64,000 bases of DNA from Apilactobacillus zhangqiuensis. GTDB lineage: Bacteria; Bacillota; Bacilli; Lactobacillales; Lactobacillaceae. The translations under genes and the position numbers were made by a program. The notes beneath the pieces are model-generated. The model ran no database searches, was not told the origin of the DNA, and worked only from the letters and a program-made list of their open reading frames with translations. Location of the stretch: NCBI RefSeq assembly GCF_019656215.1, contig NZ_BPLK01000004.1:62001-126000 (forward strand), read 5' to 3'. Of this stretch, positions 9,539 to 24,500 are shown piece by piece; within the stretch, counting starts at the first letter, position 1, and each line of letters starts with the position of its first letter.

Positions 9539-12500
9539 CTATCTTACCTTCTTAACAAAGGTCTTGTTTGAAGTAAAGTATCTGTTGTGTCCTAGGTATA
9601 GTCTTGTCAATCCATAGTACTTAACAACCTTAACAACGTGAATCAATTGTCCTTGACGAACTCTTCTGATTACATTGTGCTTAGTGTATTTCTTACTTGT
9701 ATGGATCAATGCTCCGGTAGGTTTAATTACACGGAATACCATTGGCTTGTTCTTGGTCTTCTTGTTACCACTGTTCTTAGTAGTCTTAGCAGTATTACCA
9801 CGGTAATATGCATCTTGGACCATTTGACCAGCGGTTACTAGACGACCACCGGATACAACATATCTTGGTACACGGTTCTTGTAGTACTTGATACCGATAA
9901 CCTTAAAGACATGTGCGTTGTATCTTCTTGAGTACTTGTACTTAACAACTCTTGAACTCTTGGAGAACTTAGTTCTTCTGTGAGTAAAGATGGTCTTAAC
10001 GTTGTAAATATATCTTGGCATGTGAGCCTTGAATTGACGTTTGTACTCTGCGACGTATGCCTTAGCATATGCAGCTGAGTGATTCTTGGTAATACTCATT
10101 GGAATTGGACTACGCTTGATTGCGCGGGCACTTCCGTACTTCTTACCAATCTTAGTTTGACGGGCTGTTTCAATCTTGAATCCTTGGTTGTAAGTGTATG
10201 CGAATACTTGACCCTTAGCAGCTAATTGCTTAGCAGTTAACTTCTTGTGAGTACGAGCACTTGCTTGAGCTGCCTTAACACCTTGACGGTATCCGTTAAA
10301 GGCGTTGACGTACGTCTTACCACCTAATGCATTTAGTTGGGCATTAGTTAATTGAACCTTAGTCTTAGCCTTCTTCATTGCAGCAAGTGCAACCTTTGCA
10401 GCCTTGTAACCATTTACGTAGTAACCAGAATCAGGATTTTGCATTTCGATATTCTTAATTCCATCAGCGAAACCATCACCAGTTTGCTTGTATGCTTGTT
10501 CATACGAGTTCTTGTCGGTTCTACTGTTGAAGTTAGTCTTCTTACTGTTGTATAGGTAATCTTCTTGGGCTGGAATATCGTTTGCAGCCTTGTTGTAACC
10601 ATTGTTGTATGCATTTACGAATGCTGGGTTAGTTTGACTTGGGTTCTTAGGATGTAGTCCCGCACCAGTCTTGTAACCTTCGTAAGCACCGGCAAATACT
10701 TGACGGTATGCATCTGGATCTAATCCATCAGGTACTGGAATGTCATTTACGTTATCAAACTTACCGTTTGCTTGAGCAAATGCTTGACCATCACGCAATG
10801 CGGCTTGAGCAGAATTGTAACCCAATACATAGTTTGGATCATCTGATTGTTGCTTATTACCACTGGTTGCGTCGATAATTCCGGCAACGACTGACTTAGC
10901 CTTTTGGTAACCAATCTTTTGTGCAGGGTTTGCATTGTCAGGTAGGTTATCATCGCCATCTACTAAGACCTTTTCGTATTGAGCCTTAGCATCGTTGTAA
11001 CCCTTGGTGTGGTCTAGACTGTTTGCGTCAACACCACTTGCGGAGTTTGGCTTGTTGTCATTGAATTCGTTAGCACCATCGGTGAATGAATTCATGGCTT
11101 CGGTTAATGCCTTGTCGTATGCCTTTTGGTAAATTGGATTATCTTCGCTCTTAGCGTGTTGTCCTGCAGTTCCGTTCTTAACATCGTTAAATGCGGCTGC
11201 TGCACCACGGTAAGTGTCATCTAGATCATTTTGATCGATATGACTTTGAAGCATTGGATTTTGTTGTGCTAATTCGTAACCCTTCTTAGCATCGTTAAAT
11301 CCAGTTGCAAATGAATTCTTTTCAGCTTGGGTAGTGAATGAAGCCATCTTGTGGTCGTAGTCTTGGCTGTCAGTCAAGTATGTCAAAGCACCATCTTGGG
11401 TGTTTGATTGACCAGAAGTTAATGCCTTGTCGTATGCGGCAACGTATGCAGGATTATTTGAGTCGTTTCTGTGTTGACCAACTGTATGGTTGGAAACGTC
11501 GTTAAAGGCGTTAGCAGCACCGGAGTAAACTTCATCGTAATCACTGCCACTCTTGTGTTGGTCGACTTGACTTGCGTCGACTTGAGCTGCGGCAAATGCG
11601 GCTTGAGCATCATTGTAACCCTTGGTGTAATCCTTAACCTTAGCGCCTGAACTTGCAAATTGCTTAGTGTCATCACTTAGTGTGTGTCCAAGACCAAATG
11701 CAGTGGCACCGCTATTTGCGTTAGCCTTACCTTCAGCCAATGCCTTGTTGTAAGCATTTTGGTAAACAAGATCTGAAATTGTTTGACCATGTTCACCTGG
11801 TTTGCCATCTGCGACATCGTTAAATGCGGCAGCAGCTCCAGCATATGCTAGACCAGCATTGGTTGTTTCATCAGCTTTGGCCTTATCATCAGGATTACCT
11901 TGCGCCTCACTGTATCCGTTTGTAGCGTCATTGAAACCAACTTGGTAAGCTTGCTTGTCAGCATTAGTGTTCAATTGGCGAGCTTGCTTTGGACCGTTGG
12001 CATCGATAGCACCATCATGAGCTTTTTCGAATGCTTGTTGTGATGCTCTGTTGTAAGCATCAACGAATGCCTTGTTGGAATCAACCTTAGCGTTTTGACC
12101 AGGTTGATGGTTGATAATATCACCAAATCCAAGTGCGGCACCACGGTAGACACGATCGTAGTTACTATCGTTAGTATGATCGTTTGCCTTACTGTGGTCG
12201 TTTTCAGCATCGGCGTAAGCCTTAGTTGCATCAGCGTATCCAGCATTGTAAGCATCAGTCAATGCTTTCTTGCCAGCGTATTGAGCAACATTGGTAGCTT
12301 GTGATGCACCCTTAACTGAATCATCAGCACCATTGTTTGCGGTGTTGAATGCTTCATTGAAGGCCTTGTTGTAAGCAGATCCTGCAACATCATTTACGAC
12401 ATTTTCCTTAGCTTGACCAGTTCTGTCGTTAACATCCTTAAATGCCTTAGCAGCATTGATGTAGACCTGATCAGCGTAAGAGTTAGTGTCGTGATGAGCG

Positions 12501-15500
12501 GCATCCAAGTAGTTAGTTTCAGCAGCAGTGAAACCACTTTGTGCTTGGTTGTATCCAATATTGAATGCATCCCTATCACTTGGCTTAGCTTCCTTAGCCA
12601 ATGCAGCATCATGATCATCGTTGTTGAATGCCAATACACCGTTTAGAGCTGATTGCTTAGCTTGTGCTAATGCCTTGTTATAAGTCAATGTTGCTAGGTC
12701 GTTGCCACTCTTAGCAGGTGCTAATGGGTCGTTGATATCATCATTGAAACCAGCAACAGCGTTGGTGTAGACAACATCAAAGTTACTGTCAGTTGAATGA
12801 GTTGAACCTTGAGTTCTATCATTTTGAGCTAATTCGTAAGCACTTTGTGCATCACTTGCACCCTTGTCGTAAGCTTTCAACTTACCAGCAGCAGTTGGAG
12901 CATTACCAGCGGCATTTGGTGAGATGAAGTTAGTTGCACCATTCAATGCATCTTGAGTGGCTTCGACTTGAGCCTTAGCGTAAGCACTGGCGTAAACATC
13001 ACTAGTGTTTTCCTTTTCACCAGCAGCCACACTATCAGTTGAAGCGTTAGCTCCAGGAGTGCCATTGATGACATCTGTGAATGCGTTCATTGCACCACGG
13101 TATTGTTCATCGTTAACACTGTCTGATGTGTGTTTACCATCGTTTTCACCTGAGTCTTGGACGCTCTTGTATACGTCACTAGCGTTGTTGTAACCAGTTA
13201 CGTAAGCATCCTTATCAGAACCAGCACTGATTTGTTGAGCTTGAGTATCTCTATTCAAACCATTGTTGAAATCAAGTGTTGCTTGATGGATTTGTGCTTG
13301 GGCTTCCTTTACGGCACGAGTGTAGGCATTTTGATAAGTTGGTGTTTGGTTATCGTTTTGATGTTTACCAACTTCACCGTTGATTGTGTCGGTGAATCCG
13401 GCAGCAGCACCGTTGTATGATACATCGGAGTTACTGTCTGATGTGTGGTTAGCTTGATCATTTCTGTTTTGTTGAGCAAGCTTGTAACCATCGCCTGAAT
13501 CTCTGTAACCACGGTCGTATACGTCAATCAAACCTTGATTACCGTTCAATGCAGCGATACCAGTTTGTTCATCGACATTGTTAGCGGCATCAGCGGCACC
13601 TTGGTTTTGGTATTGCAAACCAAGTGCGTATGCCTTGTCGTAAGCAGTTGTGTATACAGGATCTGAGCTGATTGAACGACTAGCCTTACCATTGTTTCCG
13701 GCAATATCGTTAAATGCAGCAGCAGCACCGCTGTATGACTTATCGACATTACTGTTTGAAGTATGGTTGAAGTTCTTGCTTGGATCTTGGATAGCTGAAA
13801 CGTAACCAGTGTAAGCATCGTTGTAACCAGAGGTTACGGCGTTGATTACGGCTTGGTCAGTTGAACCATTCAAACCGTCAGTGATTTGCTTACCAGGAGT
13901 GTTACCTAGGATAGCACCTTGAGTTGCGTAAGCAGTAGCTTCGTTTGCAGCCTTAGTGTAAGCGTTTTGGTAAACAGGGTTGGTATCGTTAGCAAATTGA
14001 CTGTTAAATTGGTCACTTGCAACATCATTGAATCCGGCAGCAGCACCCTTGTAAGCTTCATCGTAATCACTTGAAGTGTTGTGATTGATTGTGTTGTTAG
14101 GGTTGGTTCTTGCAGCAGCGTAAGCAGCGTTAGCGTTGGTTACACCGGTGTTGAACATCTTTTGAGCTGCTTGGTTGTTCTTGTAGACTGCAAGTGCTTG
14201 GTTGACTGCGTCATTTCCAAGTGGTGCAGTTTGAGCACCCTTACTTGCGATTGCCTTACCTTCGTTCAATGCACGAGCATAAGTTGATGCGTAAACTGGG
14301 TTGCCATTTGTGGCATTCTTACCAGCTTGGTTGTTAGCAACATCGTTAAATGCTGCGGCAGCACCATTGTATGCTTCATCGGTGTTGCTTTGACTTGTGT
14401 GATTACCTTGATCACTTGGGTTAGATTGTGCCTTAGCATAACTTACCTTAGCGTCATTGTATCCAGTTGAGTAAACGGTCTTAGCAGCCTGGTTATTACC
14501 AAATTGGGTACGACCAAGTGTTGGATTGACACTCTTACCGAAGTCAATTGCACCAGTTTGAGCAAAGTTAGTAGCTTCTGCAAATGCCTTGTTGTAAGCA
14601 GCGGTGTAAGCCTTGTTAGTATCTGAAGCCTTACCGGCATCAGATGACTTATGGCTTGCTACAGCCTTGTATGCGTCAGCTGTACCACGGAATGTTTCGT
14701 CAAAGTTACTTTGACTAGTATGAGTGGTATCTGCTGGGTTAGCAGTTGCGGCTGCATAAGCATTCTTAGCATCGTTAAATCCAGTTGTGAATGCACGTTT
14801 TGCTGAATCGTTTGGTAGGTTCTTCAAGCTATCAGTTAATGTTTGACCATTGGAGAATGCTTGAGCACCATCATTAGCATGAGCAACTGCTTCAGCCAAT
14901 GCCATGTTGTAGGCGTTTTGATATACAGAACTACTGTCGGCGTTCTTACCAGCATTGATGGTGTTGTTTACAACATCATTGAATGCGGCTGCGGCACCAC
15001 GATATGTGCTATCAAGGTTGCTGGTTGTACCATGTGCACTTGATTGAGTCATATCGTTTTGAGCAGCTGCATAACCCTTATCAGCATCGTTGAATCCAGT
15101 TGTGAATGCATTCTTAGCTGCGGTGTTGGCCATGTTCTTAACACCGTCGCTTAGAGCAACGTTAGTTAATCTAGCGTTGGCACCAGCAGTGGCGTTTTGT
15201 TGAGCTTCGGCCAATGCCTTGTCGTAGACAGCCTTGTAAACAACACTATCGTTATCACGGTGAGCACCTGGAGTATCGTTTGTCACATCGTTAAATGCGG
15301 CTGCGGCACCCTTGTAGGCATTGTCACTATTGGTATCGTTAGCGTGTTGACTAGCTTGACTTGGATCACTTTGAGCGGCTGCGTAAGCAGTTTGTGCATC
15401 AGAGTAACCCTTGTTGTACATCTTGGCATTTGAGTCACCAGCAGTTGATTGGTTCTTACCGTTAGCAAAGGCAATTGCACCCTTCTTGGATTGAGCAATT

Positions 15501-18500
15501 CCATGACTCAATGCACGATCGTACATTGCTTGGAATACATCTGACTTACCATCCTTAGCAGTAGTGTCACTTTCGTTTCCGTTAACAACATTGTTAAAGG
15601 CAGCGGCAGCACCACTGTAAGCTTGATCGTAAGCACTATCACTTGAATGAGTATCATTCATGTTAGCTTGTGCAGCAACGTAAGCACTTTGAGCAGCAAC
15701 ATAACCACTTACAATTGCATTACTGTAAGCAACTTGGTTATGAACGGTGTTGATTACATCGTTAAATCCAGTCAACTTACCGAATGCGACTGCCCCACGG
15801 TTTACGTAAGTTTTAGCATCATTTAGTGCCTTGTTGTATGCGGCAGTAAATACTGGATCAGTATTTCCGTTAGTACCTAGTGAAGTGTTTCCAACAGCAA
15901 TTTCGTTAAATGCTAGTGAAGCACCATTGAATGTCTTGTCGGCGTTACCACCTGATACGTATGAACTTGGTTCAGTTTGGTTAGGATCACTAACGGCTGC
16001 GTTGTAAGCACCGGTTGCATCGCTAACACCCTTGTTGTAGATGTCGGTATCAGCATTGGTACTTTGAGTAGCAGAAGTGTTATTCAAGTAGTTCAATGCA
16101 CCGGTTTGAGCAAGGTTAGTAGCGTAACGGTATACGTTTGAGTATCCAGAGTTGTAAACGTTAGTGTTGCTTGAAACCTTTTGAGGTTGGTTATTCAACA
16201 CGTCGTTAATTGCATCAGTTACACCATTGTATGCTTGAGTGTAATTACCAGTGTCTGTACCGTGTGCTTGTTTGTAGTTGTTAAATGCATCTTGTTTTGA
16301 CTTAGTTGCGTCGTTGTAACCTTGGCTAAATGCAAGTGATTGAATGTCCTTGTTAGTAGTGTTGGCGTTACCCATTAGAGCAGCGACAGCACCTAACTTA
16401 GCAGCGGCTGTACCTAATTGAGATGTAATTCCGTATACGGCATTGTATACCAATGATTGAGCTGCATTCGTTGGATTACTGTTGGTATTTACATTCTTGC
16501 TACCATCAGCAAAACCATTAACAGCTGCATCGTATGCGGCATTGTAAGCATCTTTACTGTATAGTGCCTTACTATCAGTACGAGTACCACTTTGGGCATC
16601 ATTCATACCATTTGATTGGTCGGTTGCCAAGTTGTAACCAGCCATGTATGAAACGTTAGAACTATTTGGATCACCTAGACTCATCTTATCTGAGTAACCA
16701 GATTGAGCTTGGTTGAATCCGTAGTTTTCAGCGTTAGATACTTGATCAGTATTGTTTACACTAGCTGGTTGACTAGCACCAGCAGCAAATTCAGTAACAC
16801 CATTAACTGCAGCATTCACAGCAGCTTGTTGAGCCTTCTTGTATGCAGCCCAGTAGACTGGTTTAGCTGAAGTGTCACTTGGGTAGTTGTTGTTACCTAA
16901 AGTACCATCAGCAAATCCGGCGTTAGCACCACTGTAAGCATCTGTTGCATCGTTAATTGCGGTGTATGCATTGGCATTTTGCTTGGTGTTGGCATCGTTG
17001 TATGCCTTATCGGCAACTTGTTGACCATATGCGTATGCATTTTGATCAGCTTGAGTCCAACTAGTTTGTGAGTTGTTTTGACCAGCGAACTTATCAATTG
17101 CACCAGCTTGGGCCTTGGCTCTAGCTGAGTCGTAAGCTGCATCGTACGCGTCTTGGTAAGCACGTGATTGACTTGAACGGGTATCGAATACTTGCTTAGT
17201 TTGACGAGCAATTCCAGCGAAGTATCCGTCACGAGCACCGTTGAAACCATCTTGGTCATTTGCACTTGCATTAGTGTTTGGATCAGTGGTTGTTGCAGTT
17301 GGGTTGGTCAATCCGTTAAATGTGGCGATACCATTTCTGGATTCCTTAGCGGCTGTATAACCTAGTTGATATGCCTTAGTTTGACTAGTGTCTACGCTCC
17401 CACTTGGGTTGCTTAGGTATGCTTGATATCCAGCTTGGGCGTCATTGTAACCCTTTTGTTGAGCAATGCCATCAGCTGTAATTGCTGGTACTTGAGCATC
17501 AGCTTGGATGTAAACATTGGCACCGTTGCTTGCTGAATTCAAACCACTAGCCTTAGCCAACTTGTAAGCATAATCGTATGCGTACTTTTGAGGAGCTAAT
17601 GATGAATCCATTGTAGTATTACTGTTGTAACTACCGTCGTGGTATCCATCACGAGTTGCTGCATAAGCAGCTTTTTGAGTATCGGTACCGACGTAATCTG
17701 GACGACTTGGGTTGTTCGAAGCATCAGAGATACCTAGTTGAACATCCTTAGCCATACGAGTACCAGCCTTGTATGATGAATCCTTACCAGTAGTGTCAAC
17801 TAATGCAGTTTGGTTGATTTGGTCATTGAAACCAGCCTTGATGTGATCGTATGCATTAGTGTAAGCAATTGATTCTGCATCGTTTTTACCTTGGTCTGCA
17901 TTGTAAGTTGTATCCTTAACAGCTTGGAAGTCCTTGATTGCTTGAACAGTTTGAGCTCCAGCTTGGCTTCTAGCGTTGTTGTATGCAGCTTGGTAAGCAG
18001 CGGTTTGTGAAGTAACATTAGCAACATTTCCTAGTTTTCCATCAGAGAATCCGGCTTGAGCCCCGTTAAAGACTTCTGAAGCATCGGAGTTATTAATGAA
18101 CTTGTTCTTGTTGTTAACGTCATCGTGAGCCCATGCATAAGCACTTTGGGCATTGCTTTGACCGGCATTGTATGCGGCTTGTTGTAGAGTGTTGTAACCA
18201 CTTGGGTTATTCTTTCCAGCAAGTTGATCCAATGCACCTTGGTTGGCGATTGACTTAGCATCGTTGTATGCGTTGTTGTATGCATCCTTGTAAGATTGAC
18301 TTTGTTGACTCAAGTCAGCTTGTGGGTTGTCATCTTGACCGTCAGTGTATCCGGCCTTAGTACCGTTGTAACCATCAGTGTAGGCATTGATGTAGTTTTG
18401 ATCCTTGCCATCCTTAGATAGTTCATCAGCACTCTTGATTGAGTTACCGTTCTTAGCATCTTCAGCACCATCAGTAGCACCTGAAAGTGAGTTGAAACCA

Positions 18501-21500
18501 ATTAGGTAAGCACTATCAGTTGAAGCGTTAGTTGACTTGTTGTCCTTAGCGTCTTGCTTACCAGTTTGAGCAGCAGCTGCACCATTGTTTTGAGCATCGT
18601 TTGCCAATGTTTGACTACCGAAGTCGGTAGTTCCCTTAGATACGAATTGAGAAGCACCGTCATTTCTTTCATCATTTGCCTTCTTCATAGCGTAGTTGTA
18701 AGCAGTGACATAGTCTAATGATGCCTTGCTCAAATCACGCTTGGTGTTGGCGTTTGCATCACTGTAAGCATCCTTAGTTGCTTGGTAAGCATCACTTGAA
18801 TCCTTAGTGGTATCTTCGTTTTGCTTGTTGAATGCATCCCTGTATCCATTAACAACCTTTTGACCTGCAGCGTATGCTTGTTGACTCTTAGCGTCTTGGT
18901 ATGTCAAACCACTCAATGGTTGACTCTTCAATGCTTGAGCGTAAGCAGCCTTGGCGTTGTTGTAACCATCAATATCGGCTTGAGTGTCACCAGTAGGTGC
19001 GGACTTACCTGCCATGAAGTCATTGTAACCTTGGTTGTAATGTTGCTTCATTAGAGTCATCGCAGCACTGTATGCGTCTTTGTAAACTTGGTTGTTGCTG
19101 TTTGGATCAGTTGATGGAAGGTTAACATCAGCATCTGGGTTGTTGTGCAATGCTTGCTTAGCAGCAGTAGCTGCTTCAAATGCAGTATTGTACATTGGAC
19201 CAGTTTGTGATTGTTGGATTTCACCGTTGGCAACGTTTTGAGCTGCAGCTAGTGCAGTCAATGCTTGGTTGAATCCAATCTTCTTAGCACTGCTGTCGTT
19301 AGCACCTGGTTGAACGTTTAGGTTCAAAGTACCATCGGCATTCTTAGCAGCATTAAGAGCTTCTTGATAACCAGCCTTAGCTTCGTCAAATCCTTGTTGT
19401 AGCAATTGTTTTGCTTGATCTGAGTTAACTGAGGTTTCATCGGCTGAACTCTTACCATTTGAGTATTGTGAACCAAATTGACCAGCACCCTCTTGGTATT
19501 GAGTTTGTAATGATGAAACTGCCTTGTTGTATACATCTTGGTAAGAAATTGACTTACTTGCAGGTAATCCGGCTGGATTATCTGGGTTAGATGAAACAGC
19601 ACTTGCGGCATCCTTGTAAGCTTGTTGTGCATCATTGTAAGCACTTGGTTGCTTGGAAGCACTTGCGATGTTTTGACCATTGATAGCATCTGCTAATCCA
19701 TCTTGAGCAGCCTTAGCCATGTCACGACCCATTGTGTATGCGGCGGTAACATTGCCAGTTGGTTGCTTGTTGTTAGCAAAGTCATCATGTCCACGTTTTG
19801 CATCGTTGTATCCGATGTTTTGAGCAAGTGACTTGATACCTTCATCAGTTGATGGTTGGTTACCACTTTCGTAGTTCTTAGCACCTTCCATCGCTTGAGC
19901 GCCACCATTATTCCATGCTAATTGATATACATAGTTGTAAGCAGCGGCTTGAGCTGGATTAATTGGGTTACTGTGTTCTTTATCTCCACTAGCACCGTCT
20001 TTGTATCCGTTAACTGAAGCGTAGTATCCGTTAACAGCGGCATTGTATGCGGCAACTTGGGCTGGAGTCTTAGAACCATCCTTACCATAGTCGGTAATTG
20101 AACCGTTAGCATTAGCGTCAGCCACACCTTGTTTAACTTGGTCTGACATTGCTTTACCAGCTAAGTATGAAGCATCGTGGTTGTTAGGATCAATGGTTTG
20201 AGGATTTGCGTTGGCATCATTGAAACCTTTTTGCATTTGGTTGTAACCATTAGATTGAGCAACACTCAATGCATCTTGACCTGAACTTGCAGGGTTAATG
20301 TCACCACGTTGGAAAGCTGCTTGACCCTTTTGAACGGCATCTAGTGCTTCTTGTCTAGCCTTTTCGTATGCAGCCTTGTAAACATCTGATTTACCAGTTA
20401 GGTCAGCATCAGTACCACTTGTTCCGGCACTGAATCCAGCCTTGGCACCATTAAATGCTTCAGAACCATCTGAGCCATCTGGGTAAGTGTTGTTTGCACC
20501 AATATTAGCCTTGGTTGCGTTGTATGCGTCTGTCGCATTTTGCTTACCTGCATTGTATGCAGCCTTTTGTGGAGCACTCCAGTTGCTTTGACTATTGTCT
20601 TTGCCAGTCATTGCATCTTGAGCACCTTGGTTAGCGATTTCCTTGGCCTTTTCGTATGCCTTCTTGAATGCATCGATGTAGGCTGGTGACTTACCAGTCA
20701 TGTCAGGAATACCTTTGCCGTTTGGTCCGGCTAAGTATCCTGCTTGAGCACCATCGTAAGCATCCTTTTGACCTTGGCTGGCGTTTGGATCTAATTGACC
20801 ACCGTTTTCGTATGCGTCATAACCGTTCATACTGTTTGAGTATGAAGTGTAACCGGCCATGAATTCCTTGTTAGCCTTTTGATTGGCTGTAGGAGTTGCA
20901 CCGTTAGCTGCGGCATCATGACCTGCCTTAGCATCGTCATAACCTTGCGCCTTAGATTGTTCAATTTGAGTAGTACCTGTTGGTCTGCTTTGACCTGATA
21001 GGTATTGTTGTGCCCCAATTGATCTTGAGTTTTGAGCTTCGTTAACAGCTTTGTCGTAAGCTTGGATGTAATCGAATGACTTACCAGCTGCCTTCAATTG
21101 AGCATCACTTTGAATAGTGCCACCTGCAGTCATTGCAGCGGTCACACCATCGGAAGCACCGTTGTAACCATCAACTTGGTGTTGGTTTTGACTTCCGGCA
21201 CTACCTTGGTTGTTCATGGCATTAGTGTATCCGTTGTATACAAGTTGTCCTTGGTTGAAACCAGCTTGAACACCACTTGTAGCATTGGTTGCCATTGTTG
21301 AACCTTGCATTGCCGTAGCGTAACCTGTCTTAGCATCGTTGTAACCTTGTGTTACTTCACTAGGTACATTTGATGGAGTAGCTTGACCGCTTAGGTATTG
21401 TGAAATACCTGATTGGTAGTTAACCTTCATTTGATCCACAGTTGCCTTGTAAGCATTAGTGTATGGAGCAGTTGAAGAGTTGCTATCACTTGTAGCGACG

Positions 21501-24500
21501 ATATCTGAAATGTCTGGGTTAGCATCAAATGCGGTCTTAGCAACGTTAGCTGCGGTTAACGCCTTTTGGTAAATTGCGTCATTGTTTCCTGTATCACCGG
21601 TAGTGTTTCCGTTAGCTACTTGGTTAGCAGCCTTCAATACAAGTTGTCCTTCAGCAAATCCAGCCTTTTGAACTGGGTTGTCTGATGAACTTGCACTACC
21701 GTTTAGGTTATTACCATTAATGGATTCGTTGTAACCACTTAGCATGTCATTGAATCCTTGGTTAACCAATGTTTGAGCTTGAGTTGAAGCAACACCACTT
21801 AGGTTAGCTGAGCTGTTTCCATTTGCGTATTGGTTAACGAATTGGTTTTGACCCGCAACGTATTGACCTTGTAGGTAAGTCTTAGCTGCATTGTATGAAT
21901 CGTTATATGCAGTTGACTTGTTAGCAAATGTTTGAGCTGAAGTGTCTTGTGGGTTTGCAGTTACATAGTTGAATGCATCTGTGTATGCTGTTTGAGCATC
22001 CCCGTATGCAGTAGCGTCTAATGCGGTACCTTGACCACTGTTAGTTGCGTTTTGAGCATCAGCTAAACCACTAGCAGCTGACTTAGCAGCATTGTAACCA
22101 GTCATGTAAGCAGAAGTTGATGATTGAGCTGCCTTGTTGGCAACAAAGTCATCATGACCGCTCTTAGCTTGGTTGTAACCGGCTAGTGTAGCAACTGAAT
22201 TGTAGTCACTACCACTTGCTGGTTTACCAGTGTTTTGAACAAATGCTTGCGCACCGTTTGAAGCACTAGTTAAAGCTGTTGATTGAGCTTGACCGTATGA
22301 GTCCAAGTAAACCTTGGTTTGAGCAGCATCGCTTGAACTTGGAGTTTGACCGGTAGTTGTACCGTTAATAACATCCTTGAATCCTGCGATAGTTGCGTTA
22401 AATGCGGCAACTTCAGCAGCTGATCCTGATGCAGTTGCATTAGGATTTGCGATTGCGGCATTGATTCCGTTGGCTCTATCGATTGCCATTTGAACACCGG
22501 CAGTGTATGCAACGTTGGTGTTAGTACTGTCGGTAGTACCACCAATTTGAGCTGCGTAACCTTCACTGGCATTGTTGTAACCATTATATAAAGCTTGGTT
22601 AGTTGCATCAGTTTGACTTTGCTTGCTGGTATCGTCAGCATTCTTAGCGAAGTCAGCCACACCGTTTGAAACATTGGCACTAGCTTCTGCTTGGGCCTTG
22701 TTGTAAGCGGCTGTGTAGACTGGGTCGTTTGATGCTGGTGTACCATTGCCACTGATTCCTGCTACGAAACCATCGTGAGCACCATTGAAGGTGTTGTATG
22801 AATCAGTTCCTGCAGTGTATGGGTTGATGTTGGAAGCAGATAAGTCTGACTTAGCTTGGTTGTAACCAGTAACTGCGTTGTTCTTACCTGTTTGATATGC
22901 ATCTAATTGTTTTGCTTTGAATTGTGAAGTATCAGTTGTTGGATTGGTTGATAATGCATCGATTGCACCTTGAGTTGCCTTAGCTTTGGCATCTTGGTAT
23001 GCAAGGTCGTATGCAACTTGTGAGGCTGGGAAGACTTCATTGTTAGTGTATTGAGCAGTTCCGTTCTTACCATCTCTGTATCCATCAATTGCTCCTTCGT
23101 AACCACGTTGTTGTTCCTTGTAAGGAGCGTTGTATGAAGCAGTATCCGAGGTTGCGTTTTGTGCATCGTTATAACCAATTACAGCATCAACATATGCGTA
23201 GAACCCTCTCATGAATGATGAGTTGTTCTTTTGATCATCTGTTAAACCGGTTGTGTCCTTGCTTTGATGACTCTTAGCATATGCAAAACCTTGGGAAGCA
23301 TAGTTGTATCCTTCCATAATCTTGGAGTATTGACTGTTTGACTTGTCAGGAGTTTGTCCTCTTACGAAGTTAGTTGAACCTGTTAGAACAGCGTTCTTAA
23401 CGTCATCGTAAGCCTTAGCATATGCCTTTCTGTATGCCAAACTAGCTTGTGCTAATTGTTCATCTGTTTGCTTTGAACCAGAAATTGCATCCTTGTATCC
23501 GGCAGTAGCACCATTGTTAGCGTCATTTTGAACTGAGTCGGCTGTTGCTGTGGTGTTGTTTTGCATTGCGGCGTTGTAACCAGACAATGCTCTTTGACCT
23601 ACTGCTAGACCTTGTTGAGCACCGGAAGTTACGTATCCGTAAGGGTTAGTATCTGGATAGTTAGGACCGTTTAGAGCGTTATCGAAACCATTGTTGGCAT
23701 CATTGAAACCAGCAGTGTATTCAGTTGAAGAGTTAGCTGGTAATGGTTGACCACTTAGAAGTTGTTGTACCCCGTTTGAGTATTCAGTTGAAAGACTGTA
23801 AACAGTAGCACTGTAAGCTTGTGAGTAAACTGGGTTATTAGCGTTAGCATCAGTTGATGGAGCCTTACTTGGGATATCTGGGTTCATATCAAATGCGGTC
23901 TTAGCAGCAACGGCTGCGGCAAATGCCTTTTGGTATGAAGAATCGTTGTTACCAGAATCTGGAGTAGTTTGACCACCAGTAACTTCGTTTACGGCATTTA
24001 GTGCTTGTTGTCCTTCAGCAAATCCAGCAGTGGCAGCACTTGTTGTTAATGATGGAGTGTTTGCCCCACTCATACCATCTTGGAATCCTTTAACGGCTTC
24101 ATTGAAACCTTGGTTGATAGCACTGATTCCTTGGGTTGACTTAGCAGAACTAGTATCAGCTTTGGTTGTACCAGATGCATACTTGTTCAAGAATTGTTGT
24201 TTACCAGCATTGTATTGACCATTTAGATCTTGCTTAGCTTGGTTGTAAGCGTATTGGTAAGCAGGTGTGTTGTTAGTTTGAGTAATAGATGTGTCATCTG
24301 GGTTACTTGCAAGAGCTGAACTAGCGTCGTTGTAAGCAGCTTGAGCATCAGCATAAGATGATGTATCTGCAACTGTATTTTGTGAATTCTTGTTACCGGA
24401 TTCAGCTTCTGATAAACCAATTTGAGCAGATTTGGCGGCGTCATTACCAGTTACGTAAGATGGATTATCAGTATTAACTTGACCGTTTAATCCATCAGCA

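Noticed and set aside
9539-9800. LPXTG sortase anchor at the C-termini
   Set aside because: Proteins B, C and D end directly after the basic domain (FVKKVR, FVKAVIK, FVQKDNY) with no LPXTG, hydrophobic segment or charged tail of the sortase type.
11150-16000. CRISPR array or non-coding satellite
   Set aside because: Repeats are ~315 bp, diverged, in frame and coding, with no short identical repeats separated by unique spacers.
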